A stretch of 64,000 nt of DNA from Thermosynechococcus sp. HN-54 (GTDB lineage Bacteria > Cyanobacteriota > Cyanobacteriia > Thermosynechococcales > Thermosynechococcaceae), in NCBI RefSeq assembly GCF_023650955.1, contig NZ_CP098039.1:248001-312000 (forward strand), written 5' to 3'. Below are positions 18,231 through 29,204 of the stretch, piece by piece (positions within the stretch are counted from its first letter, which is position 1; every line of letters begins with the position of its first letter). Below the pieces are notes generated by a model. It ran no database searches, was not told where the DNA came from, and saw nothing but the letters and a program-made list of their open reading frames with translations. The translations under genes and the position numbers were made by a program.

Positions 18231-18953
18231 ATAGAGCACGGCATTGCTAGTGTCTTGACTGAGGCTGTCTTCGGATTTCAGGGAGACAAAGAACTTTTGC
18301 CCTTTAGCAGTGGGACGTTCAATACGCAGCGTTCCCGTCTGATCACTGGCGGTGCCGACAACAAGCACCTGCCGATCCACGGGCAAAATCCACTCTTGGT
18401 AGCGATAACCAATGGTATTACCACTGCCAAAGGCGAGAGTACCGAGATTCACTTGAAAACTGCCAAAGGTCAAGCGGCCAGCGGTATTGGCGGGGCGAAA
18501 TTCATCCAGCACTTGGATGGTTTCAATATCCGCCCCACGGGCATCCACCTCGATTTCACCGTAGCGATCGCGCACACGGAAGGGAATGGTCTGGCTATTG
18601 CTGCTAATCGTGTCGGAGCGCCGTTCGGTGCGCCAGCGGGTGCGGCCTTCACTATCGGTTTCGCGCACCTGCTCTTCATATTCGCGGCTGACACACATGC
18701 GGTAGTGGACACAGGGCACTTGCCTCAACTCCGAGATCAACGGCTGATCCACAACAATCTGGCCAGAGACCTTGACATATTCCCGCAGGTTGCCGCCACC
18801 AATTTCCTCAGCCACTTGCTGTTGCAGATGATGCAAATCTGCCGTTGTCGCGGGTGTGGCCAGCTTCAGGCTGCGGAGCTTTAGGCGATAGTGGCGCTGC
18901 ACAAAAAAGAGGACGATCGCTGCTATCAGCAAAAGGCCACCAACAACGCCCAT
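18165..18953 (-). CDS. GIDE-domain membrane protein (MUL1-like, no RING)
   Basis: The 262-residue protein has an N-terminal transmembrane segment (GVVGGLLLIAAIVLFFVQ), a soluble domain resembling the GIDE domain of the mitochondrial/chloroplast E3 ligases MUL1 and SP1 (for example QVPCVHYRMCVSREYEE at about 76-92), and a C-terminal membrane segment (GAAACGGLGILLILVGLL). No RING finger is present, so it is not a ligase. Bacterial GIDE proteins are of unknown function. It follows bioB by 59 bp in the same direction. Its 3' end overlaps rsmA by 66 bp, tail to tail. Confidence 0.75.
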   Translation of the reverse strand: MGVVGGLLLIAAIVLFFVQRHYRLKLRSLKLATPATTADLHHLQQQVAEEIGGGNLREYVKVSGQIVVDQPLISELRQVPCVHYRMCVSREYEEQVRETDSEGRTRWRTERRSDTISSNSQTIPFRVRDRYGEIEVDARGADIETIQVLDEFRPANTAGRLTFGSFQVNLGTLAFGSGNTIGYRYQEWILPVDRQVLVVGTASDQTGTLRIERPTAKGQKFFVSLKSEDSLSQDTSNAVLYSTIGAAACGGLGILLILVGLL

Positions 18954-19012
18954 GAGAGACTCCGCAACAGTAGTGCCGCCAATCCCTAGTTTAGCGATGC
19001 GCAGCGCAGATG

Positions 19013-20023
19013 TTATGGGGCGATCGCCCGCCCCTCAGGGTCTTCGAGGACAAAGCCGGCATCGGCAATCATTTGCCAGTCTTGGTGGGGAGCTTGCCCA
19101 GGGGTGGTCAGATAATCACCAACAAAAATGGAGTTGGCGGCATAGAGGCCCAGGGGTTGGAGCGATCGCAGGTGCACTTCGCGACCACCGGCAATGCGGA
19201 TCTCCTGACGCGGCAAGAGCAGACGAAATAGCACGAGAATGCGTAAACAGTGGCGAGGATTGAGGCTGTGCTGTGTTCCAAGGGGTGTCCCCGGAATGGG
19301 AATCAAAAAGTTCACCGGCACACTGGTGACCTGACGCTGCCGCAGCGAGAGGGCAAGATCAATCACATCGTCATCGGATTCCCCCATACCCAAGATGCCC
19401 CCAGAACAGGTTGTGATTCCCGCGGCTTGGACATTGGCTAAGGTTTGGTCGCGATCGCCAAAGGTGTGAGTGGTGCAAATTTCGCTGTAATAATTTTCTG
19501 AGGTGTTAAGGTTGTGGTTGACGCGATCCACCCCCGCCGCAGCAAGGCGTGCTGTTTGTTCAGCCGTCAGTAAGCCCAAGCAGGCACAGATTTTCAGGGG
19601 ATAGCGCTCCTTAACCGCCCGGATAGCAGCAAGCACCTGCTCAAAGACCTTTTCATTGGGCGATCGCCCGGAAATGACCATACAAAACGTCCCGGCCTTG
19701 AGTTGAGCAGCGCGATCGGCGGCGGCCAGAATTTTTTCTTGGGAGAGTAGGGGATACTTTTCAATCTCAGCGGTCGAGATTTTCGATTGGGAGCAGTAGT
19801 GGCAATCCTCAGGGCAAAGACCACTCTGGGCATTGAGGAGATAGTGCAACCGTACCCGATTGCCCCAGTAATGGTAGCGCACTCGGTAGGCCGCCGCCAG
19901 TTGATTCAGCAGTTCAGTATCCGGAGCCTGAAGCACTGCACGGGCTTGATCGCGGCTGAGGCATTCATCGGCGAGGGCTAAATCGGCAAGGCTCTGCCAA
20001 TCGGTAGTCAAGGCTGTACTCAT
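19013..20023 (-). CDS. bioB: biotin synthase
   Basis: The 336-residue radical-SAM enzyme inserts sulfur into dethiobiotin. The radical SAM cluster CPEDCHYC provides Cys70, Cys74 and Cys77. Further conserved features are CMVISGR, the NHNLNTSE segment, and the [12 protein letters not shown] region holding the ligand of the second cluster. Length and motifs match BioB. It lies 9 bp downstream of pheT and is probably read from that transcript. No other bio gene is in the window. Confidence 0.95.
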   Translation of the reverse strand: MSTALTTDWQSLADLALADECLSRDQARAVLQAPDTELLNQLAAAYRVRYHYWGNRVRLHYLLNAQSGLCPEDCHYCSQSKISTAEIEKYPLLSQEKILAAADRAAQLKAGTFCMVISGRSPNEKVFEQVLAAIRAVKERYPLKICACLGLLTAEQTARLAAAGVDRVNHNLNTSENYYSEICTTHTFGDRDQTLANVQAAGITTCSGGILGMGESDDDVIDLALSLRQRQVTSVPVNFLIPIPGTPLGTQHSLNPRHCLRILVLFRLLLPRQEIRIAGGREVHLRSLQPLGLYAANSIFVGDYLTTPGQAPHQDWQMIADAGFVLEDPEGRAIAP

Positions 20024-20032
20024 GGCTCTTCC

Positions 20033-22498
20033 TTAGCTACGGAGGGTAACGGCATATTTTTCCACAAGGCTGTCGCGGATGCGCTGATGCAATTCGTTGA
20101 CTTCTGCCTCGGTGAGGGTGCGATCGCTGGCGCGGTACGTCAGTCGAAAGGCTAAACTGCGCTGTCCTGCGGGTACCCCTGTGCCACTGTACTCATCAAA
20201 GACTTCCACGCTCTCTAGCAGGGAGGATTGACCACCCGCAGCTTTCCAAATCGTGCGACTCAGTTCAGCCACCGTCAGCTCTGCCGGCGCAAAAAAGGCA
20301 AGGTCGCGATCGCTGGCAGGATAGGTTGAAAAGGGTTGAAAGGTAATTTGGCGATAGCGTTCCTCTAGGCGACTCAGGAGCACCTCCAAATCCAGTTCAA
20401 AGACATAAACGGCAGCAGGAAGGTCAAGAGTAGCCGCATACTGCGGGTGTAACTGGCCAAAGATGCCAAGGCGTTCTCCACTTAAGCAAAGAGCCGCTGT
20501 TCGCCCCGGATGCAGGCGTTCATCTTGGCGATCGCTCTGATATTCCACATTCAACCCAAATCGCTGAAAGACACTCTCAAGAATTCCCTTGGCTTCATAC
20601 CACGTGAGGGGTTGGGCTTGCTGAGAGCGGCGCACCCACTTGCCTTGCCACGGATCGCCCCCAATGATGCCCCCAAGGCGATCGCTTTCCCAGAGACCTT
20701 CCTCATCCTGACCAAAGACACGGCCAATTTCAAAACCATTGAGAGGCGGATTGCCCTGTTCTTGGTTGTAGCGAAACGCTTGGACGAGACCCGTGATGAG
20801 ATCCGTCCGCAGTGAAGAAAACTCGGACACCAGTGGATTCACCACAGTGACTTGGTTGGGTTGACCACCTTTTACCCATGAATAGTGCATCAATTCCGTC
20901 AGACCCGCCCCGCGAAAGGCTGCCCGTAGCTCCCGCAACAGGGTGAGTTCCAGCGGCAATGCCCCCAACTCCGCTTGTGCGGGCAATGTTTCCTCAAAGC
21001 GATCGTAACCGTAGAGCCGCGCAATCTCCTCAATCAGATCCACCTCCCGCTCAATATCCCGAAAGCGGTAGGGGGGCACCCGCACCGACCAAACGACCAA
21101 CTCATCCTCAAAGGTCTCTTGACGGGTCATGTGAAAGCCAAGGCGACTCAGCAACTCTTCAACGGTCTCTGCATCCAAATAGGCCAGTTCGTCGCTGTCT
21201 TCATCCTGAGACACCACTGCCCCCAACAGCCGATGCACTTGTTCCAGTCGCAGCGTCAGGGTGCGCTCAAGGGGAGGACGCTGATCCGCCAACGTGGTGT
21301 AGGTCACTGTGCCTTGGGCAATTTCGGTCAATAGGGAGATCGCTTCCGCGGTAGCCGCCTCTAGTTCCGCAGGGTTTACCCCCCGTTCGTAGCGAGCTGA
21401 CGCTTCCGTGCGCAGTCCTTGGGCGCGAGCCGATCGCCGAATCACCGGACTGGCAAAGAGGGCGGCTTCAAGAAAAACGTTTTGAGTGGCATTGTGTACC
21501 TCTGTCTCTTCACCCCCCATCACCCCGGCAAGGGCAACGGGCACGTCACCAGCAGTAATCAGCAGATTGTCCGGACTTAGGACTCGCTCCTCGCCATCCA
21601 AGGTTTTCAGCGTTTCCCCCGCCTTGGCAAAGCGCACCCCTACGCTGACAGGGGTTTGTGAGGCAACAGCTTGCAGGCGATCCCAGTCAAAGGCATGGAG
21701 GGGCTGACCCCACTTCAGGAGAATGTAGTTGGTAATGTCCACCACATTATTGATGGCACGCAAACCCGCAGCCTCTAAGCGTTGCTGGAGCCAATCGGGC
21801 GAAGGGGCAATCCGGACATTGGTGATCAATGTGCCACAGTAGGCAGGGCAGGCTTGGGAGTCGGCGATCGCTAGCCGTACAGGCGCCTTCCCACGGGACT
21901 TTTTGGGGGCGATCCCAAGTGGCGTAGGTAGGGTCAGAGGGGCACCGGTTAAGGCCGCCACTTCACGGGCAATGCCCACCATACTCAGGGCATCGGCGCG
22001 GTTAGCCGTTGAGGTCAGGTGCAAAATCACATCATCTAAGCCGAGGAGAGGACGTACATCTTCCCCTACGGTTACTGAATCAGCGAATGTGTGAATGCCC
22101 TCGGATTCTCTGGCCAGACCCAATTCAGCAAGAGAGCAAATCATGCCCTCAGACTTCACCCCCCGCAGTTTTGCCGGCCGAATTTTTAGATCAATTTTTG
22201 CCAAATATGCCCCCGGTAGCGCCACGGGTACATACAGCCCTGCTGCGGCATTGGGTGCCCCACAGACAATCGTGCGGGGTTCCCTTTCTCCCACATCCAC
22301 TTGGCAGACCCGTAATTTTTGCGCATTGGGATGGGGTTCACAGGCCAAAATATGACCCACCACAACCCCTTCCGCCCATGTGCGCCGATCTTCAATTTCT
22401 TCGACTTCAAATCCCGCCATCGTCAGGCGATCGGCCAAAGTCGTCACATCGAGATCAACAGCCACTAATTCCCGTAGCCAGCGAAGGGAAACCCGCAT
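20033..22498 (-). CDS. pheT: phenylalanyl-tRNA synthetase beta subunit
   Basis: The 821-residue beta chain has an N-terminal EMAP/tRNA-binding domain (about 40-150), the B3/B4 editing domain, the B5 DNA-binding-like domain ([17 protein letters not shown] at about 475) and a C-terminal ferredoxin-like anticodon-binding domain. It pairs with PheS, which is encoded 30 kb away at 52868, a separation usual for cyanobacteria. The gene lies 40 bp downstream of rnhB and 9 bp upstream of bioB. Confidence 0.95.
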   Translation of the reverse strand: MRVSLRWLRELVAVDLDVTTLADRLTMAGFEVEEIEDRRTWAEGVVVGHILACEPHPNAQKLRVCQVDVGEREPRTIVCGAPNAAAGLYVPVALPGAYLAKIDLKIRPAKLRGVKSEGMICSLAELGLARESEGIHTFADSVTVGEDVRPLLGLDDVILHLTSTANRADALSMVGIAREVAALTGAPLTLPTPLGIAPKKSRGKAPVRLAIADSQACPAYCGTLITNVRIAPSPDWLQQRLEAAGLRAINNVVDITNYILLKWGQPLHAFDWDRLQAVASQTPVSVGVRFAKAGETLKTLDGEERVLSPDNLLITAGDVPVALAGVMGGEETEVHNATQNVFLEAALFASPVIRRSARAQGLRTEASARYERGVNPAELEAATAEAISLLTEIAQGTVTYTTLADQRPPLERTLTLRLEQVHRLLGAVVSQDEDSDELAYLDAETVEELLSRLGFHMTRQETFEDELVVWSVRVPPYRFRDIEREVDLIEEIARLYGYDRFEETLPAQAELGALPLELTLLRELRAAFRGAGLTELMHYSWVKGGQPNQVTVVNPLVSEFSSLRTDLITGLVQAFRYNQEQGNPPLNGFEIGRVFGQDEEGLWESDRLGGIIGGDPWQGKWVRRSQQAQPLTWYEAKGILESVFQRFGLNVEYQSDRQDERLHPGRTAALCLSGERLGIFGQLHPQYAATLDLPAAVYVFELDLEVLLSRLEERYRQITFQPFSTYPASDRDLAFFAPAELTVAELSRTIWKAAGGQSSLLESVEVFDEYSGTGVPAGQRSLAFRLTYRASDRTLTEAEVNELHQRIRDSLVEKYAVTLRS

Positions 22499-22538
22499 GG
22501 AATCCTCAACAAAACGTCATCCTTTCCCATTCTTCAGC

Positions 22539-23183
22539 CTACTCTCCTGTGATGGCATTACACAAGTGTGGGTCAGGATGAAGCAAGGATTTCAAGAACG
22601 ATCGCCGATGCCAAGGGGTAAGGCCACACTGCTCAAGGGCTTGACGGTGTTGGGGGGTGCCATAGCCCGCATTGCGTTCCCAGCCGTACTGGGGATAGCG
22701 GCGAGCCAAACGCGCCATGAAGCGATCGCGCCGTACTTTGGCAATAATCGAGGCACAGGCAATACTGTAGCTGTGGCGATCGCCCCCGATAATTGCCGTT
22801 ACCTTTTCAAAGGGTGCTGTTTTTGTTAGCTTGCCGTCAATTAGGGCATGATCCCAAGGGGCAACCCGCGCTAGGGCACGCGCCATCGCTCGATAGGTGG
22901 CTTGCAGGATATTCACCTGATCAATTTCCGCCACACTGGCACTACCAATGCCAATGGCGATCGCTTGGTTACAAATCTGCCCAAAGAGGCGCGATCGCTG
23001 GCGGGCACTCAACTGCTTGGAGTCGTGCACCTCTGGAAGAGGCATACAGTCCACAGGCAAAATTACGGCTGCGGCCACCACTGGCCCTGCCAAACAACCC
23101 CGACCCACTTCATCCACACCGACCACGCGATAATAGCCCTGTTGCCAGTAGGCCTGCTCATAGATCAGGCTGGGCGGTTCCAT
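22539..23183 (-). CDS. rnhB: ribonuclease HII
   Basis: The 214-residue enzyme cleaves the RNA strand of RNA-DNA hybrids and single ribonucleotides in DNA. VGVDEVGRGCLAGPV at 21-35 carries the catalytic pair D24-E25, and the remaining acidic residues are in HALIDGK and near the IIAKVRRD segment. The GRG motif specific to type 2 enzymes is present. Two base pairs separate it from ugd upstream. Confidence 0.93.
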   Translation of the reverse strand: MEPPSLIYEQAYWQQGYYRVVGVDEVGRGCLAGPVVAAAVILPVDCMPLPEVHDSKQLSARQRSRLFGQICNQAIAIGIGSASVAEIDQVNILQATYRAMARALARVAPWDHALIDGKLTKTAPFEKVTAIIGGDRHSYSIACASIIAKVRRDRFMARLARRYPQYGWERNAGYGTPQHRQALEQCGLTPWHRRSFLKSLLHPDPHLCNAITGE

Positions 23184-23185
23184 GC

Positions 23186-24571
23186 TTAATGGCCAATCCC
23201 CGCATAGCGGAAGCCTAGTGACTCTAGCCCCTTGCGATCCAAGAAGTTGCGGCCGTCAATGATCACAGGTTGGTGCATCACCTTGGCCAATTCCCCATAA
23301 TCCACCTGTTGGAACTGCGGCCAGTCGGTCACCAACACTAGAGCATCACAGCCATCGGCGAGGTGTAGCAAATCCGTTTCCACAATCACATGGGAGAGGC
23401 CCGATCGCAGACCCGACTGGGATACGAGGGGGTCATAGGCTTTGACCTTGGCACCCAAGCGATGCAGTTCCTCGATCAGATTAAGGGCAGGGGCATCCCG
23501 CAGATCATCGGTGTTGGGCTTAAACGTTAACCCCAAAAGGCCAATCGTTTTACCTTTGAGGATTTTTAGCACCTGTTGCAGTTTTTCAATGACAACAAAG
23601 CGTTGGCGTTGGTTGACCTGCACCGCTGCTTTGAGCAACTGGGCATCGTAGCCGTAGTCTTCGGCCGTGTGGATGAGCGCCGAAACATCCTTGGGAAAAC
23701 AGGAACCACCCCAGCCCAAGCCCGCTTGCAGAAACTTCTCGCCAATGCGGGAATCTAAACCAATCCCCTTGGCCACTTGCACCACATCCGCCCCCACGCG
23801 ATCGCAAATATTGGCAATTTCATTAATAAAGCTAATTTTTGTTGCCAAAAAGGCATTAGCAGCGTACTTAATCATTTCTGCCGAACTGAGATCCGTCACC
23901 AAGACAGGCACGGGGGGCAAGGTGGGATCAGCCGCATACTTGCGCTCAATGATCGGCGCATAGAGTTCCTGCATGATTTGAATCGCTTTGCGGCTACTGC
24001 TGCCCAAGACAATGCGATCGGGATTAAACGTGTCATAGACAGCGGAGCCTTCCCGCAGAAATTCAGGGTTGCTGACCACATCAAAATCCAAGGGGGGGTG
24101 GGTTGCCCCTGCTTTGATGGCATCCGCCAAATCCGGTTCTCGCTCCACCACACCATCGAGAATAATCATCCGCACCCAGTCCCCTGAACCAATCGGCACG
24201 GTGGATTTGTTGACAATGACTTTGTACCCCAAATGCAGATGGGCACCAATACCACGAGCAACCGCCTCTACATAACGGGTATCGGTTTCACCATTGGGCA
24301 AGGCGGGTGTACCAACAGCAATAAAGAGGACGTCACCAAACTCCACCCCAGCACCAAGGTCACTGCTAAACGCAATGTGGCCACTGGCAATACAACTGCG
24401 TAGCAACTCCGCAAGGCCGGGTTCATAAATGGGGGATTCCCCCTGTTGGAGGAGCTTCACCTTATCTGTATTGTTGTCAATGCAAAGTACCTCATGGCCA
24501 ATATGTGCCAAGCACACTCCCGTGACCAAGCCCACATAGCCGGTGCCAATTACACACACCCGCATTGCCAA
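23186..24571 (-). CDS. ugd: UDP-glucose 6-dehydrogenase
   Basis: The 461-residue enzyme oxidises UDP-glucose twice to UDP-glucuronate with NAD+. The Rossmann motif GTGYVGLV (9-16), the NKSTVPIGSG segment, and the catalytic cysteine in GWGGSCFPKD (about 290) are all present. It follows the UDP-glucuronate decarboxylase gene by 7 bp, so the pair makes UDP-glucuronate and then UDP-xylose for surface polysaccharide. Confidence 0.94.
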   Translation of the reverse strand: MAMRVCVIGTGYVGLVTGVCLAHIGHEVLCIDNNTDKVKLLQQGESPIYEPGLAELLRSCIASGHIAFSSDLGAGVEFGDVLFIAVGTPALPNGETDTRYVEAVARGIGAHLHLGYKVIVNKSTVPIGSGDWVRMIILDGVVEREPDLADAIKAGATHPPLDFDVVSNPEFLREGSAVYDTFNPDRIVLGSSSRKAIQIMQELYAPIIERKYAADPTLPPVPVLVTDLSSAEMIKYAANAFLATKISFINEIANICDRVGADVVQVAKGIGLDSRIGEKFLQAGLGWGGSCFPKDVSALIHTAEDYGYDAQLLKAAVQVNQRQRFVVIEKLQQVLKILKGKTIGLLGLTFKPNTDDLRDAPALNLIEELHRLGAKVKAYDPLVSQSGLRSGLSHVIVETDLLHLADGCDALVLVTDWPQFQQVDYGELAKVMHQPVIIDGRNFLDRKGLESLGFRYAGIGH

Positions 24572-24578
24572 TTTCTCC

Positions 24579-25535
24579 CTAAACTTCCACCATCATAGGC
24601 GTATAGGGGACGCCCAACCGCTCCGCAAAATCAGGAATCGTCCGCTGCAGCCCCTCTAGCAGGGGAACCGTCGGTTGCCAGCCCAACACGGTTTGTGCAA
24701 GGGTAATGTCGGGACGACGGCGCTGGGGGTCATCACTGGGCAGGGGCTTAAACTGAATTTCCACCCCCGGATTAATCAGGGCTTGGATTTTTTGGGCTAG
24801 CTCCAGCACGGTGTATTCATCAGGGTTGCCAAGGTTCACAGGGCCAATGTGATCGCTATTCATCAGCCGAATCAGCCCTTCCACCAAATCGCTGACATAG
24901 CAAAAACTACGGGTTTGGGAGCCGTCCCCATAAACGGTGAGGGGAATGCTCTGCAAGGCTTGGACAATAAAATTGCTGACTACGCGGCCATCGTTGACCT
25001 GCATTTTCGGGCCATAGGTATTAAAAATCCGTGCCACCCGCACATCTACATTGTTTTGGCGGTGGTAGTCAAAGGTGAGAGTTTCTGCCACCCGCTTCCC
25101 TTCGTCGTAGCAAGAGCGGATACCAATCGGGTTGACATTCCCCCAGTAGGACTCAGATTGAGGATGCACCAACGGGTCACCATAGACTTCTGAGGTGGAA
25201 GCAAGGAGAAACCGTGCCTTCACACGTTTGGCCAACCCCAGCATGTGGAGGGTGCCCATGACATTGGTTTTAATCGTTTTCACGGGGTTGTACTGGTAGT
25301 GAACTGGCGAGGCGGGGCAGGCCAAGTGATAGATTTGATCCACCTCAAGGCGAATCGGATCGGTGACATCATGGCGGATTAGCTCAAAATTCGGATGACC
25401 CATCCAGCGTAGAATGTTGCGCTTTGTACCAGTGAAGAAGTTGTCTAGGCAAATGACCTCATGACCCGCTTCCATCAGCCGATCAACTAGATGGGAACCA
25501 ATAAAACCAGCGCCGCCAGTAACCAGAATACGCAT
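24579..25535 (-). CDS. UDP-glucuronate decarboxylase (UDP-xylose synthase type)
   Basis: The 318-residue extended short-chain dehydrogenase has the nucleotide motif [10 protein letters not shown] (7-16), a catalytic ASTSEVYGD and a Y143xxxK147 pair (CYDEGKR). The segment [12 protein letters not shown] is typical of UXS, which converts UDP-glucuronate to UDP-xylose. The adjacent ugd supplies its substrate. As the first gene of a minus-strand run reaching the GIDE gene, it probably lies just behind the promoter. The 68 bp upstream separate it from a decayed esterase. Confidence 0.9.
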   Translation of the reverse strand: MRILVTGGAGFIGSHLVDRLMEAGHEVICLDNFFTGTKRNILRWMGHPNFELIRHDVTDPIRLEVDQIYHLACPASPVHYQYNPVKTIKTNVMGTLHMLGLAKRVKARFLLASTSEVYGDPLVHPQSESYWGNVNPIGIRSCYDEGKRVAETLTFDYHRQNNVDVRVARIFNTYGPKMQVNDGRVVSNFIVQALQSIPLTVYGDGSQTRSFCYVSDLVEGLIRLMNSDHIGPVNLGNPDEYTVLELAQKIQALINPGVEIQFKPLPSDDPQRRRPDITLAQTVLGWQPTVPLLEGLQRTIPDFAERLGVPYTPMMVEV

Positions 25536-25603
25536 TGTGTTGTCTAAATAGAGTTACACTATCCCTTTGCCTCAGATTAGCACGAGTTCATAGGAATCCA
25601 GCA

Positions 25604-26571
25604 ATGTCTCATTCCAGTCCGCGATCGCTCCCCCCTCGGTAGTTGCCTGTCCCCGCTGCCGCTAGTCCACAACTACAGCAGGCCGTTGCCCAACCCCTAG
25701 AGGACATCATTGAAGCAGTAATCCATGCCCCTACGGATGAACAAGGTTGGCGAGACTTCATTGCCGCCATTGATGGCGCACTATCCAGTAGAAATCCTCG
25801 CCACAGGAATGGCGGGAGTTAGAGTCTATCAAATTGTGCCCCCCCAGATACCTGAGCAGTTTCGTCATCACTTGCTCCTCCACGTTCACGGTGGTGGCTA
25901 TACCCTTGTCAGTGGCGAGTTGGGCATTGGGGAAGCTATCTTAGCTGCCTATCGCTGTCAAAAAAGAGTCCTCAGTGTTGATTATCGTCAAGGGCCTGAT
26001 GAGGCCTTTCCCGCAAGTTTGGAAGATGCTTTGGCGGTGTGGCAAGCCTTAATCCAAGTTCAAGCACCGGCAACCATTGGTCTTTTTGGCACCTCAGCAG
26101 GGGGTGGGTTACTCTTAGCTTTGGTGTGCGAGCTACGGCGGTTAAATTTACCGCTGCCGAGGGCGACTCTCCCCTGACTCCTTAGGGCTGATCTCAGCAA
26201 AACCAGTGACACCCTATTTAGCCACGAATATGTTGACAGCACCATCGTCAGCTATGAGGGCATGTTGGCGACGATGGCACGCCGCTATGCAGGCAGCTAT
26301 GATCTACAGCACCCCCTAGTGTCCCCTTTGTACAACGATTTACAAGGCCTGCCCCCCACCCTGTTAATTTCTGGCACCCGTGATTTGCTCCTCAGTGATA
26401 CCGTGCGCTTACAACGGAAACTGCGACAGGCTGGCGTTGTCGTTGAGGTACAGTTGTTTGAGGGGATGTCCCACGCAGATTAAAACTCCCGAATCAGAGG
26501 ACGTTTTTGCAGAGCTGGCGTCTTTTTTTAATTGGCATTTGGCCAATGCCCCTAGCCCAAGCCAAACTTAA
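25604..26571 (+). pseudogene. alpha/beta-hydrolase (acetyl-esterase type), multiply broken
   Basis: The remains of an Abhydrolase_3 esterase are spread over frames. From ATG 25604 an in-frame TAG (25640) is followed by the usual N-terminus (PAAASPQLQQAV). A frameshift near 25775 leads to the oxyanion motif HVHGGGY and the nucleophile GTSAGGG. A TGA at 26175 interrupts the middle in the same frame. After FEGMSHAD a stop at 26481 is bypassed only by another frameshift to TPESEDVFAELASFF. At least four lesions make function impossible. The 3' end overlaps the convergent pyrC by 20 bp. Confidence 0.85.
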
Positions 26572-27865
26572 GGGCACGCCCGCGCACATCGGTATTCACC
26601 CGCCCTTGGCTAAAAACAATCTCACCATTCACAAAGGTGTAAACTGGCCACCCCGTCAATGACCAGCCCTCAAAGGGACTCCATCCGCATTTGGTGAGCA
26701 ATTCCTCACGGCGCACTGGGCGATAGGTCTGCAAATCCACGAGCACCAGATCCGCATCGTAACCGGGGGCAATTTTCCCTTTATTGGGAATTTCGTAGGC
26801 CGCAGCAACGGCAGTGGACATCCAGCGCGCCACTTGGGGCACAGTACAGCGACCGGCCATTGCTTGGGTCAACATCAGGGGCAAAGAGGTTTCCACCCCC
26901 GGCATACCCGAAGGGCTTTGGGGATAGGGCTGCGCCTTTTCCTCTAGGGTGTGGGGGGCATGATCGGTGGCAATAAAGTCAATCACCCCCTCCAATAGTC
27001 CCTGCCAGAGTTTTTCATTATCTACTGCTGTGCGCAGGGGTGGGTTCATTTGCGCTAGGGAGCCAATCTTCCCATAGGCATCTGTTGTCAGCAACAAGTG
27101 TTGGGGGGTGACTTCCACCGTTATCCAAGGAAGTTTGTGCTCGCGCAGAAAGTCCACTTCAATCCCTGTGGAGAGATGGAGAATGTGCAGGCGGCGTTCG
27201 TATTTACGGGAGAGCTTCACTGCTAACTGGGTGGCGTTGAGGGCAGCAATTTCATCTTGAATTTGCGAGTGTACGGCTACATCGCTGATGCCGGCGAATT
27301 GTTCACGACGGGCACGGATACGCCCCTGATCTTCGGCATGGACAGCAATGAGGCGTTTGCCATCACTAAAGATACGGTCTAAAATTGGCTCCTCATCTAC
27401 TAGTAGCGGGCCGTGCATTGACCCCATGAAAATCTTGATGCCACAGACGGGGTGGACGGTATTGAGGACGGCAAGGTTATCCTTAGTAGCGCCAATGAAA
27501 AAGCCATAGTTAACGACACATTTGGCAGCAGCGCGGGCGAGTTTATCGTCTAAGCTGGCCTGATCAATCGTCAGGGGACGGGTATTGGGCATTTCTAAAA
27601 AACTAGTGACTCCCCCCTTGGCACAGGCACAACTGGCGGTAAATAGATCCTCTTTGTGCTCTAAGCCCGGTTCGCGAAAATGCACTTGGGGGTCAATCAC
27701 CCCCGGCAGTAGCGTTAAGCCCGTTGCATCAATAATCGTATCCTCTGGGTGGACAGTGACGGTTTCTGCCACTTCGGTAATGCGATCGCCCTCAAGGCGC
27801 ACCTGTTGTTGTCGTAATTCCCCCTCTGGGGTACAAATCACCGCATTTTGGATCGCGATCGCCAC
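26552..27865 (-). CDS. pyrC: dihydroorotase
   Basis: The 437-residue amidohydrolase closes carbamoyl-aspartate to dihydroorotate in pyrimidine synthesis. It has the metal motif DPQVHFREPG (57-66), a lysine-containing GIKIFMGS at about 140 (candidate carbamylated lysine), HAEDQ and FIATDHAPHT with the catalytic aspartate (about 302). The length fits the long class I/II enzymes. It is a stand-alone gene, 191 bp from the divergent ndhA start. Confidence 0.9.
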   Translation of the reverse strand: MAIAIQNAVICTPEGELRQQQVRLEGDRITEVAETVTVHPEDTIIDATGLTLLPGVIDPQVHFREPGLEHKEDLFTASCACAKGGVTSFLEMPNTRPLTIDQASLDDKLARAAAKCVVNYGFFIGATKDNLAVLNTVHPVCGIKIFMGSMHGPLLVDEEPILDRIFSDGKRLIAVHAEDQGRIRARREQFAGISDVAVHSQIQDEIAALNATQLAVKLSRKYERRLHILHLSTGIEVDFLREHKLPWITVEVTPQHLLLTTDAYGKIGSLAQMNPPLRTAVDNEKLWQGLLEGVIDFIATDHAPHTLEEKAQPYPQSPSGMPGVETSLPLMLTQAMAGRCTVPQVARWMSTAVAAAYEIPNKGKIAPGYDADLVLVDLQTYRPVRREELLTKCGWSPFEGWSLTGWPVYTFVNGEIVFSQGRVNTDVRGRALKFGLG

Positions 27866-28012
27866 CCTCTCTCTCCCTCAAAACTGGCTACCTGCCTTGA
27901 TCCTACTGACATCTGAGACCCAAAGACACTAGGTGTAAACTATAAACATCTGTAATACCTGTGGTGATAAAAATTTGCCCCAGATCTATCTTCGGAACGG
28001 AAATAAAACCCT

Positions 28013-28018
28013 TATACT
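28013..28018 (+). promoter_or_regulatory. -10 box of the ndhAIGE operon
   Basis: TATACT lies 38 bp before the ndhA ATG, in the 191-bp gap to pyrC. No clear -35 is seen 17 bp upstream. It is the best promoter candidate for the four-gene cluster. Confidence 0.45.
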
Positions 28019-28056
28019 GTAGAGCGTGTCTGTAGGTGGGGCGCGATCGAATCGCT

Positions 28057-29175
28057 ATGGAATCTGGTATTGACTTACAGGGGCAGTTTATTAGTGCATT
28101 GGAATCCCTTGGCCTCTCCCATGATCTGGCCAAGCTGCTATGGCTACCCCTGCCAATGTTAATGATGCTCATTGTGGCTACCGTGGGTGTACTGGTGGCT
28201 GTTTGGCTAGAACGGAAAATTTCTGCTGCTGTGCAACAGCGTATTGGCCCGGAATACATTGGCCCATTGGGGATTTTGGCACCCTTGGCCGACGGCCTAA
28301 AACTGATTTTTAAGGAAGATGTTTTGCCCGCGAATACCGATCGCTGGCTGTTTACCCTTGGGCCAGCGGTGGTCGTGATTCCCGTCTTTTTGTCCTATGT
28401 TATTGTCCCCTTTGGCCAAAACCTACTGATCTCCAACTTGGCGATGGGGGTCTTCCTCTGGATTGCCCTCTCCAGTATTGCGCCCATTGGCCTGCTGATG
28501 TCGGGCTATGCCTCCAACAACAAATACTCCCTACTGGGGGGACTGCGGGCAGCGGCACAATCCATTAGCTATGAAATTCCCCTTGCCTTGGCGGTGTTGG
28601 CAGTGGCCATGATGTCCAATGGCTTGGGCACGGTGGAAATTGTTGAGCAGCAGTCTGAGTATGGCATCCTGAGTTGGAATGTCTGGCGGCAGCCCATCGG
28701 CTTTTTGATCTTTTGGATTGCGGCTCTGGCAGAGTGTGAGCGCCTCCCCTTTGACTTGCCGGAAGCCGAGGAAGAACTCGTGGCTGGCTACCAAACAGAG
28801 TACGCTGGCATGAAGTTTGCCCTCTTTTACCTTGGTGCCTACGTTAACCTTGTGCTGTCGGCGCTCTTGGTGAGTGTTCTCTACTTCGGTGGTTGGAGCT
28901 TCCCCATTCCCCTAGAAACCATTGCCAATCTCCTTGGGGTGAGTGAGAGCAATCCCTTTTTGCAGATTGCCTTTGCGGTGCTGGGGATCACAATGACCCT
29001 GATTAAGGCCTACTTCTTTGTTTTTTTGGCGATTCTGCTGCGCTGGACAGTCCCCCGTGTGCGCATTGACCAACTCCTAGACCTTGGTTGGAAATTCCTA
29101 TTGCCCGTGGGTCTAGTGAATTTGCTGCTGACCGCTGGCTTAAAGCTCGCCTTTCCCGTAGCCTTTGGCGGTTAA
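28057..29175 (+). CDS. ndhA: NDH-1 complex subunit 1
   Basis: The 372-residue, eight-helix membrane subunit lies at the junction of the membrane and peripheral arms of the thylakoid NDH-1 complex (NuoH homologue), near the plastoquinone site. Typical segments are [19 protein letters not shown] (about 68-86) and the acidic loop [20 protein letters not shown] (about 230-249). The start at 28057 is favoured over a codon seven earlier because it aligns with the family. It heads ndhA-ndhI-ndhG-ndhE. Confidence 0.95.
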   Translation: MESGIDLQGQFISALESLGLSHDLAKLLWLPLPMLMMLIVATVGVLVAVWLERKISAAVQQRIGPEYIGPLGILAPLADGLKLIFKEDVLPANTDRWLFTLGPAVVVIPVFLSYVIVPFGQNLLISNLAMGVFLWIALSSIAPIGLLMSGYASNNKYSLLGGLRAAAQSISYEIPLALAVLAVAMMSNGLGTVEIVEQQSEYGILSWNVWRQPIGFLIFWIAALAECERLPFDLPEAEEELVAGYQTEYAGMKFALFYLGAYVNLVLSALLVSVLYFGGWSFPIPLETIANLLGVSESNPFLQIAFAVLGITMTLIKAYFFVFLAILLRWTVPRVRIDQLLDLGWKFLLPVGLVNLLLTAGLKLAFPVAFGG

Positions 29176-29204
29176 CAAACTCTCCATTCCCATGAGGTGA
29201 CACC

